Positions 51,905-59,802 of a stretch of DNA of 64,000 bases are shown here, in pieces (positions within the stretch are counted from its first letter, which is position 1; each line of letters opens with the position of its first letter). A program made the translations under genes and the position numbers. Source of the stretch: Hormoscilla sp. GUM202 (GTDB lineage Bacteria > Cyanobacteriota > Cyanobacteriia > Cyanobacteriales > Desertifilaceae); NCBI GenBank assembly GCA_005518205.2, contig RFFC02000028.1:1-64000 (forward strand). Reading direction: 5' to 3'. The notes beneath the pieces were generated by a model. The model was not told the origin of the DNA, made no database searches, and saw nothing but the letters and a program-made list of their open reading frames with translations.

Positions 51905-53452
51905 ATGACTAAGAATTGGCTTGCTGACCTCGACCAAGACACAGAGAATCTCGACCCAAAAAGTCGGGAAGTTTTGCAGCGGTTACTCAATTACCTAGAA
52001 GACCTATACAGCCAAAACCTTGAATTGAAAGCTGACAATCAACGATTGAGAGATGAAATAGCCGCGCTCAAAGGGCACAAGGGAAAACCTGACATCAAAC
52101 CTCAAGCCAAAGCTGATACTTCTAAAGCTGATACTTCTGCGGAGGCCAAACCAGAGCAGCCCAATAGTCGAGAGCGAAAAAAGAAAAAACCGAAAACCCC
52201 CCCCCAGGAACGTCGCCAACTTATTCATATTGACAGAGAAGAGGTTATCAAACTGGCTCGGAGTAACTTGCCGTCAGATATCACCCATAGAGGCTACCGA
52301 GAAGTAACAATTCAAAATATTATATTTAAAACAGACACGGTTATTTATCGACTAGAAAGACTCTATTCACCTAGTACGGAGAAATTTTACGAAGCCCAGT
52401 TGCCGCAAGGATTAAAAGGCAAATCTTACGGGAGTGAACTCGAAGCATTTGTTCTCACTTTGTATTATCAGTTACGAGTGCCAGAAGAAAAGATTCTTAA
52501 ATTGTTGCAGTCTCAGGGAATAGTAATCTCGGCGGGAAAAATATCTAACTTAATAACTCGGCAATATTTAAGAGAATTTACTGAAGAACGAAATGCTATT
52601 TTAGAAGCGGGACTGGGCAGTACCAGTTATCACCAAATTGATGATACGGGGATGCGGGTTAATGGGAAAAATTGCTATGTATTCACACTCTGCAATCCTT
52701 ACTATAGCAGTTTTTTTACCAGAGAGCGCAAAAACTCTGAAACAGTTCTCCAAATGTTAAACGAATTGCAGTTGGATCCAACTGAATTAGCAGTTGTTCA
52801 ATCAGATGATTTAGTTGACAGTATTTTGCCTGACAAGAAGAAAAAGCAGCTCGGGGACTACATAGATATTTTGGTGGCTGATGACGCGGGACAATTTCAC
52901 AACCAGACGAACCATCGTAGTTTATGCTGGATTCATGAAGGACGACACTACGAAAAGCTGACTCCTCTGGTTCCCTCTCATCAAAAAAGCCTGGCACAAT
53001 TTCTCTCTTATTTTTGGATTTACTATTATCAACTCAAAGCCTATCAACAGCAAAGCACAGAAGAGCAGCGACAACAAAAACTGTTGCTTGAAACCGAATT
53101 TGACAAATTGTTTTCCCGTCAAACCGGATACAGTGCTTTAGATCATAGAATTGATTTAACAAAACAGAAGAAGCCTTATTTACTATTAGTTCTAGATTTT
53201 CCTGAAGTTCCTCTTGACAATAATGAGGCAGAGCGGACAGTCCGGGAGTATGTGATTAAGCGCAAAATCTCCAATGGAACCCGCACTCTACAGGGGACTC
53301 AGGCGTGGGAAGTGTTTTTGGCTCTGGTTGACACCTGCCGCAAAAACGGAGTGAATTTTTATTCGTACATTAAGGATCGAATTTCCAAATCTTTCAAGAT
53401 GCCAGCGTTGTCCACGCTAATTCAACAGATGCAGCCGCCAAAACCAACATAA
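51905..53452 (+). CDS. IS66-family transposase
   Basis: A 515-aa transposase of the IS66 (TnpC) type. A leucine-zipper-like N-terminal region (SREVLQRLLNYLEDLYSQNL) is followed by a Lys/Pro linker (RERKKKKPKTPPQERRQL). The DDE core has YHQIDDTGMRVNGKNCYVFT (first Asp), DILVADDAGQFHNQTNHRSL then CWIHEGRHYEKL (second Asp) and LDFPEVPLDNNEAERTVREY (Glu), closing with KISNGTRTLQGTQAWEVFL. The frame is intact. No TnpA/TnpB accessory genes accompany it, as in ISBst12-like members. ATG at 51905. Confidence 0.88.
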   Translation: MTKNWLADLDQDTENLDPKSREVLQRLLNYLEDLYSQNLELKADNQRLRDEIAALKGHKGKPDIKPQAKADTSKADTSAEAKPEQPNSRERKKKKPKTPPQERRQLIHIDREEVIKLARSNLPSDITHRGYREVTIQNIIFKTDTVIYRLERLYSPSTEKFYEAQLPQGLKGKSYGSELEAFVLTLYYQLRVPEEKILKLLQSQGIVISAGKISNLITRQYLREFTEERNAILEAGLGSTSYHQIDDTGMRVNGKNCYVFTLCNPYYSSFFTRERKNSETVLQMLNELQLDPTELAVVQSDDLVDSILPDKKKKQLGDYIDILVADDAGQFHNQTNHRSLCWIHEGRHYEKLTPLVPSHQKSLAQFLSYFWIYYYQLKAYQQQSTEEQRQQKLLLETEFDKLFSRQTGYSALDHRIDLTKQKKPYLLLVLDFPEVPLDNNEAERTVREYVIKRKISNGTRTLQGTQAWEVFLALVDTCRKNGVNFYSYIKDRISKSFKMPALSTLIQQMQPPKPT

Positions 53453-53647
53453 ACATAAACCATTGACTCCAAGTCTCGCTTGTGTAGTTTCCACCTAAGC
53501 ACCAAGGGTGTTACAGCTCCTTGTTATAAAGGACAGACTCATTAAGTGCGACATCAGCTCCTGTTTAAAAAGCTGCAGGAGCTACTCTCGTGTGGAAATC
53601 ACTCCCCACCAACATATTGAGCAACTTCCTTTCGAGAGTCAGCGTTA

Positions 53648-54343
53648 TCAGGGGATGGGTAAACAAATCTGATTATCTCCCTCAGTGCGGATCAACCCCT
53701 TCGATCGCAACTTGCCTATCAAGCGGGTAACCGTCACGCGGGTAGAACCAATGGCGCTACCAATTTGGGCATGAGTTAATGACCAAGGCAGACAGTAACC
53801 GTTTTCGCAGGATTCGCCGTATTCCTCAACCAACAGGGTGAGAAATCCTAACAGCCGGTCAATAGTACGCCGCTGTCCCAGGGTACTCAACCACAATAGC
53901 TTCCGCTGGTGCTGATAACGAAAAGCATCCATCACCTCTCGCCGGAAGTGGGGCCAGTTATCCAAATCTTGCCAGTACATCCACACCACAGAGGTTTTGT
54001 CTATATGGGCATAACTTTCGATAGTAAAGGGCGAATGTGCTACAATCTCAAAAGGCTGTCCAGCTCCGACAAAACCTAAAAAAGATTCTTCTGGCGTCCA
54101 GTCGCTCAGATCTAGATGGCGAGTGAATCGCGACGAAGTGCTAGTAGCGGTGGCACTGACTTGGGAAATGCTCACCAGTCGGACAGCACCCAGTTGTACT
54201 AAATAGAGTAACCCCGGACGCACCGGAACCTTATCGTCTTTGTTAAAATTCCGACACCTGTAATGTTCTTGGGCCCAGTCGATAATCCGTTGCCAAGTTA
54301 AAAAGGGCCGAGATGCCTCTGATTCTTGAGAAAGTGAAAACAT
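53648..54343 (-). CDS. Crp/Fnr-family transcriptional regulator
   Basis: A 231-aa protein with an N-terminal cyclic-nucleotide-binding-like barrel (VRPGLLYLVQLGAVRLVSIS; EESFLGFVGAGQPFEIV) and a C-terminal HTH_Crp (LPWSLTHAQIGSAIGSTRVT, VTRLIGKLRSKGLI). The usual cAMP phosphate-binding RxS cassette is not obvious, so the effector may differ, as in NtcA-like cyanobacterial proteins. The start at 54343 gives MFSLSQESEASRPFLTWQRI; a longer frame reads through a repeat. No target gene is adjacent. Confidence 0.82.
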   Translation of the reverse strand: MFSLSQESEASRPFLTWQRIIDWAQEHYRCRNFNKDDKVPVRPGLLYLVQLGAVRLVSISQVSATATSTSSRFTRHLDLSDWTPEESFLGFVGAGQPFEIVAHSPFTIESYAHIDKTSVVWMYWQDLDNWPHFRREVMDAFRYQHQRKLLWLSTLGQRRTIDRLLGFLTLLVEEYGESCENGYCLPWSLTHAQIGSAIGSTRVTVTRLIGKLRSKGLIRTEGDNQICLPIP

Positions 54344-54472
54344 AGGTGACCAATTGTAGAGGTAGGATGGTATAATTTTGGTTGTTAACCCACAACCAGC
54401 AGCGCTGCAAATCGTAAATCCAAGAGTTCCAACGAGTACATTAGCTACAATCAAACAAGCCAAATTAACGCC

Positions 54473-54515
54473 CGGTGTCTCCTATGCATGTGCGAGTAAG
54501 GGTCGGGAGACACCG
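54473..54515 (-). repeat. Hairpin repeat with conserved loop
   Basis: Arms CGGTGTCTCC and GGAGACACCG enclose TATGCATGTGCGAGTAAGGG; read on the minus strand the loop contains CCTTACTCGCACAT, related to GCGCTAATCGCACT. It lies upstream of the Crp-family gene. Confidence 0.7.
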
Positions 54516-54703
54516 CACCGGATAGAACTTACCCAGATATAAATCTCCCTGGTAAGTGTTTTCTTCATCATTTGTCCCATATATAGAGTAGCAAAAAATA
54601 CTTTTTCTAGACCAAAGAAAAATTGTTTTGTGTAAATCAGTGGTTTCTACGTCAGAGTTGAGTTTCCCAGAGCAGCCATCAACTCAGAGGATTTTCCCCA
54701 CTG

Positions 54704-54771
54704 CGGTGTCTTCTGGTCGCATCTGGAATACATGCGACGGAGCCTGGGAACGCACTACTCCCGAGACATCG
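54704..54771 (+). repeat. Hairpin repeat with a second hairpin in its arm
   Basis: The outer ends CGGTGTC and GAGACATCG pair. Inside, GTCGCATCTGGAATACATGC-GAC forms its own 7-bp stem, followed by GGAGCCTGGGAACGCACTAC, a diverged loop of the family. Confidence 0.6.
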
Positions 54772-55256
54772 CTGTCCAATTAGTCCAGTCTTTAAGTCAG
54801 AGTTTTCTGACTTTTGAGAGTGCTTGTCGGATTTGGGGGGAGGTAAAAACCCAGACACCGCAGTTAGCGACTGCGAGATTGGGATTAATTTTATTCTTTC
54901 AGCAAATCCTGAAATTGTTGCTATCAGAGGTTTTGGGCGTTTTTGCTCCCAGCGAAATTTAAAGTTTGAAAAAAAAATTTGCTTTAGGGGGTGACAAATA
55001 GATATTAGTGGGTTATAGTAAGAACCGTGTGAGGAGCGAACCAGTGAGGGCACCGAGACGAAACACGGCCAGTCGTCGGTGCCCTTTCTGATCTCCACCA
55101 CCGCATCCATTGAGCAGTTATCAGTGGGCAGTGACCACGTACCATGCCTCCTGACCACTCCCCCGCATAGTTTCTGGCGAGCAATATTTATATATTGCTA
55201 CAAATATCATGTTATAAATTGACGATTTGCGATTCGCAATTGACAATTTGGCATTT

Positions 55257-55834
55257 ATGACATATTGCCTTGGCATCACAACCAAATCGCTGTCGTGTGG
55301 CTTGTTCTGGTGGCTCTACGAACTTCCGGTCTGGCTGTGTCCCCTCTGGGGGATATCGAAGCAGCTGGGGTGGTCAAAACCCGTCGATCGTTTATGGGCC
55401 CTCCCAGCTGTCGGTTACCCCTGTAGGGGCGAAGCATTCTTCCGCGAATTATGACATAAATTGACATATGTAATCTCCTCAGGCTTCGCCCTGCACCCCG
55501 CGAGGATATCCCCGTACCAACTGTTTTTGACCACACCCAAGCCGCTGACTCTCGTACCAATGCCGGAGTAGATTATATTTCCACCTACCGGAAACTGTTT
55601 GATTTTTCCCTGCCTGGTGAAAGAGTAATTATACTCTGTACATCGGGAAACCTGTCAATCACGCAAGCGGTGATTGCGGGATTGCGCAAAGACATTAAAG
55701 TGCAACAAGAGGTGAATCTCCATAATATCCCCACCATGTATGAAATTGCCCGTTATATTGAGGGGAAAATTAGGCAAATTTTGGAACCGGACCGAACTTG
55801 GTTACAGCAAGATGGAATTTATGGCTCTTCGTAA
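55257..55834 (+). pseudogene. Anbu-type proteasome-like peptidase gene, disrupted by a 251-bp insert and truncated
   Basis: Codons 1-11 at 55257-55289 read MTYCLGITTKS. After an insert (55290-55540) the frame resumes AADSRTNAGVDYISTYRKLF, DFSLPGERVIILCTSGNLSI and TQAVIAGLRKDIKVQQEV, then MYEIARYIEGKIRQIL, ending at TAA 55832-55834. This is the beginning of Anbu (ancestral beta subunit), an NTN-hydrolase relative of the 20S proteasome normally about 240 aa. Only about 108 residues remain and the insert breaks the N-terminus. The insert carries inverted GTGGTCAAAA and GGGGATATC motifs. Confidence 0.78.
55290..55540. mobile_element. Palindrome-rich insert in the Anbu gene
   Basis: The insert contains GGGGGATATCGAAGCAGC and GGGGTGGTCAAAACCCGT on the left and the inverted GAGGATATCCCCGTACCAAC with GTTTTTGACCACACCCAAGC on the right. 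A related TACCAACGGGTTTTGACCAC sequence occurs at 7766-7790. It carries no gene. Confidence 0.55.
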
Positions 55835-56002
55835 AATGGTATGCGTTCATTGCCCTCAAAAGAACCTCAAAGCCTGGGTTTGAGGTTGTCGTAGAACGCG
55901 ATAGACTTTCATAGCAAGGCACAACAGCGTTGGAACCAGCAAAGGTAGAAGGGTTTCAGCCGCATTAGCTATAAGTTTGGCATACTAGGTTGAGAAGAGC
56001 GG

Positions 56003-56942
56003 ATGGGGTCGAGCCCGGAGTCGCCTCCGAACCCTCCCTTTCAAAACCGGACTTGTGATTTTCACCACATCCGGCTCCTGGTTGGTGGTCCCTTTTCCTG
56101 GGCAGCTCTTGGTTGAGTTACCTCTCCCTAGCCTTGTCTTGTGATGTTTCACCTTTCTTGTAAGACGAGATTAGCGCCCGGCTCCGGAGGGTTCGTGCGG
56201 GGAAAGACGTAAAACCCATTAACGCACTCTTTACTAACATCCCGGCCTCCTTGGGCCCTCATACTTTATTACCTGGCCTAGGTCCACGTCCACCATGTAT
56301 ACTTAGACTCAAGGTCTAGTTCCGTACCGTTTTGGGGCTACTCCATCCTTCAACTTCCCACCATATCCGTCCTATGTCGGCATATCCTGAGCGTTACCCC
56401 AGGCATTGGCTTTTTAGGACATCCCTCCCCTGTTGGCTTTCGCTTATCATCTAACTTATCTCCTGGTCGGTTAATCGTCTAATGAGAACGGTTTTGCCGG
56501 TCCATAGATTGCACAACAGAGGTTATAACGTTCCATAGAATCCATACGATGCTTTTAGGCCCCTGCATTACCCCGGGAGGATTTTAGTGATACGGGATCG
56601 CTACAATCGACGGCTATCCACTCCTACCATTGCCTTTTGGCTCCAGCGCATAAAGCCTTATTTCGCTGGTTACAAGTGACGAGGCTTATACAGATTCACT
56701 TATCGTTGACCGTGAGCATCTTTCCTAGCGGAGTCGCCGGTTTAGGCTACCAGCGATCCTACATTTGAGTCCCTGCTCTCCACCGCCGGTGATGTCACTC
56801 CGCAGCAGTTGGGACCGGTGTACCTCCCGTATCCGGAGGGTGGGGTTTGGACCCACAAGGATTCCACAGTTCTCCGGCTAATGAGACCGATTTGAGCTGT
56901 CACAAGTTTATTGATACTTATTTACGCCCGAACGTTTCGCAC
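56003..56942 (-). ncRNA. ORF-less group II intron, copy 3 (minus strand)
   Basis: Read on the minus strand: 5' end GTGCGAAACGTTCGGGCGTA, nearly matching copy 1 (GTGCGATTCGTTCCGGCGTA). Then TCATTAGCCGGAGAACTGTG, GGTAGCCTAAACCGGCGACT and TAAGCCTCGTCACTTGTAAC follow. Domain V is AGCCGGATGTGGTGAAAATC... (56045-56076), with the 3' end CTCGACCCCAT at 56003. No maturase frame is present. It inserts into sequence for which I recognise no gene. Confidence 0.85.
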
Positions 56943-57362
56943 CGAATTGATTTTGTCTGTAACTTTATGTTGAGGAGTCAAATCAAAGGGTAACATCAAG
57001 AACTTTATCTAATTTCCTCTCAGGGAAACTGTCTGCAAGCTACCCCAGAGTTCCCCCTCTGATAGACTGTCGATCTCGTAGCGTGCGCGCAGCGATGTAC
57101 TCGGCGAGGGGAGCGCTAATCGCACTACCCCTCGCACATCGCGCACTCGTTTCTATCAAAGCCGCAGATTCTGGGCGTGGCATGCTGGCAGTGGCAAAAA
57201 GTTCGTCGTAGAAGTCCCCTGGATCCTATGATGTAAACTGCACGGGATATTTTCTGCGATTGAGATCGATATTTATCATGCAGGTTCGTAGTGAGGACTA
57301 AAGTCCTCAAGCGGGTAAGCCATAAAGTGTGTCTTACTGCGAACCTAAAGTACTAACTAGGA
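56943..57362. other. Region upstream of the polysaccharide exporter genes
   Basis: No gene recognised. It contains a family hairpin (57092-57142) and a GTAGTGAGGACTAAAGTCCT palindrome (about 57285-57305) like the tandem repeats at 21203. The promoter of the exporter operon probably lies near 57310-57360. Confidence 0.55.
57092..57142 (+). repeat. Hairpin repeat with conserved loop
   Basis: GCGATGT and GCGAGGGG on the left pair with CCCCTCGC and ACATCGC on the right, around AGCGCTAATCGCACTA, the clearest single example of the family loop outside genes. Confidence 0.8.
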
Positions 57363-58163
57363 ATGACTTATAACCGGTGGTCGCCGAAAGCTAATCTGTT
57401 GCTGACTCTGGTGCAGCGGGATTTGGAAGCCCGATACAAGGGCTCCGTTCTGGGTAATTTGTGGCCTTTGTTGAACCATCTGTCACAGTTGCTGATCTAT
57501 ACCTATGTCTTCTCGATCGTCCTCAAGGTGAAGCTCAGTTTGTCTGGTGTACCGGCTAACAATTTGACCTTTGGCCTGTGGCTGTTCGCTGGCTTGCTGC
57601 CTTGGACGACCTTTATTACTGGCCTCTTGCAAGCCTCTACTTCTGCGATCGCCCAGCCAAATTTGGTCAAGAAGGTAGTCTTTCCTTTGGCCTTGTTGCC
57701 TCTGGTGCCGATTTTTGCGGCTTTTATTGAAAGTGGATTGGGAATGCTGGCCTTAATTATCTTCACTAGCTTGTTCTCCCAGACCCTTTATGGTACTATC
57801 TGGCTTTTGCCCCTGGTCTGGTTGCCCCAGCTGTTGCTGACCATGGGCCTGGGTTACTTGGCCGCTGGATTGACCGTGTTTCTCCGGGATGTGCCCCAAA
57901 CCCTTGCAGTCCTGATTAATCTCTGGTTCTATGTCACCCCGATCGTCTATCCTGCTAATGTGATTCCCGAACCTTGGCGGGCCTGGGTGCTTTGGCTTAA
58001 CCCCTTGGCGGCGATCGTCCAGGTCTATCGCGACCTAATTCTCACGGGACAGGTAGAGCATGTGGCCGAATGGGCGATCGCCACATTTGTTTCTATCTTA
58101 GTCTTCTCAGGTGGCTTCTGGGTTTATCAACGCCTGCGCCCAGCTTTTGCTGATGTCCTCTAG
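57363..58163 (+). CDS. Polysaccharide ABC exporter permease (Wzm type)
   Basis: A 266-aa ABC-2-type permease for O-antigen, capsule or teichoic-acid-like glycans. The N-terminus LLTLVQRDLEARYKGSVLGN followed by LWPLLNHLSQLLIYTYVFSI is a hallmark of Wzm/TagG proteins. Six helices follow, with GLWLFAGLLPWTTFITGLLQ and the C-terminal LNPLAAIVQVYRDLILTGQ. It pairs with the Wzt-type ATPase at 58444, after a 280-bp gap full of palindromes. Confidence 0.9.
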   Translation: MTYNRWSPKANLLLTLVQRDLEARYKGSVLGNLWPLLNHLSQLLIYTYVFSIVLKVKLSLSGVPANNLTFGLWLFAGLLPWTTFITGLLQASTSAIAQPNLVKKVVFPLALLPLVPIFAAFIESGLGMLALIIFTSLFSQTLYGTIWLLPLVWLPQLLLTMGLGYLAAGLTVFLRDVPQTLAVLINLWFYVTPIVYPANVIPEPWRAWVLWLNPLAAIVQVYRDLILTGQVEHVAEWAIATFVSILVFSGGFWVYQRLRPAFADVL

Positions 58164-58205
58164 ACTAGACTATCGTTCTGGCCCGCCCCGCCCTAAAGGG
58201 ACGGG

Positions 58206-58238
58206 CGGTGTCTTCCGAAGAGCATGCGGAAGACACCG
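58206..58238. repeat. Perfect 11-bp hairpin CGGTGTCTTCC
   Basis: CGGTGTCTTCC (58206-58216) and GGAAGACACCG (58228-58238) flank an 11-base loop GAAGAGCATGC. The outer CGGTGTC matches arms of the conserved-loop family, but the loop differs. It lies between the exporter permease and ATPase genes. Confidence 0.8.
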
Positions 58239-58443
58239 ATAATTGGTACAAAACCCGTCTGGGTTCGCTCGTTCCCTGACGAAGGCAGGGAACGTCTTCG
58301 GGAGGCAGAGCCTCCAGTCGGAATCATTGCTTCTAGACTAGCCTGGAGGCGGAGCCTCTAAAGCCGCGTTACCAGGCTTCCCCTGGTAACGAGATGAAAC
58401 GAGAACCCACCCTACACTCAACTTGAGATTACAGCCAGAAAGA

Positions 58444-59793
58444 ATGAGTGAAATTGCCATTTCACTAAAGAAAATATCCAAGTGCTTTCAGCGCTATGCC
58501 CGTCCGGCGGACCGCCTGAAACAGCTCCTGTTTCCTGGTAAAAGTCTGGCACAGAAGTTTTGGGCTTTGCACGATATTAACTTGGAAGTCCCTAAAGGAC
58601 AGACTCTGGGTATTGTCGGACGCAATGGTTCTGGGAAAAGTACCCTGCTGCAAATTATTGCTGCTACTCTCACGCCGACTACGGGTACAGTTGAGGTCGG
58701 GGGAAGAATTTCGGCTCTCTTAGAACTTGGCAGCGGCTTTAACCCGGAGTTTACCGGTCGGCAAAATGTCTTTTTTAATGGACAACTGTTGGGACTCAGT
58801 CGCCGGGAAATCGAGGATAAATTTGATGATATCGCTAGTTTTGCTGAGATTGGGGATTTTCTCGAACAGCCTGTTAAAACTTACTCTAGTGGCATGTTCG
58901 TGCGCTTGGCTTTTGCTGTCGCTACTAGCGCTGAACCTGATATCTTAATTGTGGATGAGGCCCTTTCCGTGGGTGATGAAGCTTTCCAACGTAAGTGTTT
59001 TGCTCGCATTCAAGATATTCGCGATCGGGGGGGGACGATTTTGTTTGTTTCCCATGCTGCTGCCACTATCGTGGAATTGTGCGATCGGGCGATCTTATTA
59101 GACGGCGGCGAACTTATTTTGCAAGGGAGTCCCAAGCTGGTTGTTTCTAAATATCAGGAGTTGATTTATGCCCCGAGCGATCGGGTAGCATCTTTACGGC
59201 AAGAACTCCGCCAAACAAATCAAAAATTGCTGGATGAGACTAATATAATAATCGGCTCAAAGAATATCGACTTAAATGGTAATCTTGAAGAAGAGATGCC
59301 AGAATTTTACGACCCTTCCCTAAATCCGGAAAACACGATATCCTACATTAGCAGGGGGGCGAAAATTATCAATCCCGGGATAACTACGATCGCCACCGGT
59401 CAACTGGTAAATCATTTGATCGGGCGTCGGGAATACCTTTACAGCTATGGAGTTCGATTTTTGCGGCCCGCCCAGAATGTCCGGTTTGGCATGCTGATTA
59501 AAACTGTCAGTGGATTGGAGTTGGGAGGGGCTTCCTTTTCTCCTTCTTTTCATGATATCATGGATTTCGAGGCCGAGCAAGTAGTAACGGTGAAATTTAG
59601 ATTTCACTGCCTGCTGCATCCGGGAGTTTATTTCTTGAATGCCGGAGTATCTGGTATGGTGGATGGAGAATTCGTTTACTTAGCCCGCTGTATAGATGCA
59701 GCTATATTTAGAGTAAAATCAGAGCAGAAATTATGTGGGAATGGTACGATAGATTTTAATATTCAACCCAGTTTGAGTTTGTCGGAGGAGTGA
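58444..59793 (+). CDS. Polysaccharide ABC exporter ATPase (Wzt type) with C-terminal glycan-binding domain
   Basis: A 449-aa ATPase. Walker A is TLGIVGRNGSGKSTLLQIIA, then the Wzt-typical ISALLELGSGFNPEFTGRQN. The signature is TYSSGMFVRLAFAVATSAEP, Walker B DILIVDEALSVGDEAFQRKC and the H-loop LFVSHAAATIVELCDRAILL. After about residue 245 a linker leads to a Wzt C-terminal beta-sandwich (about 320-445; FLRPAQNVRFGMLIKTVSGL, HPGVYFLNAGVSGMVDGEFV) that selects the glycan to be exported. ATG at 58444. The stop is 9 bases before the next start. Confidence 0.92.
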   Translation: MSEIAISLKKISKCFQRYARPADRLKQLLFPGKSLAQKFWALHDINLEVPKGQTLGIVGRNGSGKSTLLQIIAATLTPTTGTVEVGGRISALLELGSGFNPEFTGRQNVFFNGQLLGLSRREIEDKFDDIASFAEIGDFLEQPVKTYSSGMFVRLAFAVATSAEPDILIVDEALSVGDEAFQRKCFARIQDIRDRGGTILFVSHAAATIVELCDRAILLDGGELILQGSPKLVVSKYQELIYAPSDRVASLRQELRQTNQKLLDETNIIIGSKNIDLNGNLEEEMPEFYDPSLNPENTISYISRGAKIINPGITTIATGQLVNHLIGRREYLYSYGVRFLRPAQNVRFGMLIKTVSGLELGGASFSPSFHDIMDFEAEQVVTVKFRFHCLLHPGVYFLNAGVSGMVDGEFVYLARCIDAAIFRVKSEQKLCGNGTIDFNIQPSLSLSEE

Positions 59794-59802
59794 GAACGGT
59801 AG

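Larger units (their letters stand above)
54344..55256. other. Long intergenic region with hairpin repeats, no gene recognised
   Basis: The region contains hairpin repeats at 54473-54515 and 54704-54771. A plus-strand reading QLVQSLSQSFLTFESACRIW (54780-54840) looks protein-like but has no recognisable family or start. The rest is AT-rich and unassigned. Confidence 0.5.

Noticed and set aside
54679-55158. 159-codon minus-strand frame
   Set aside because: Composition is random-like, it crosses a hairpin repeat, and no start signal or family is visible.
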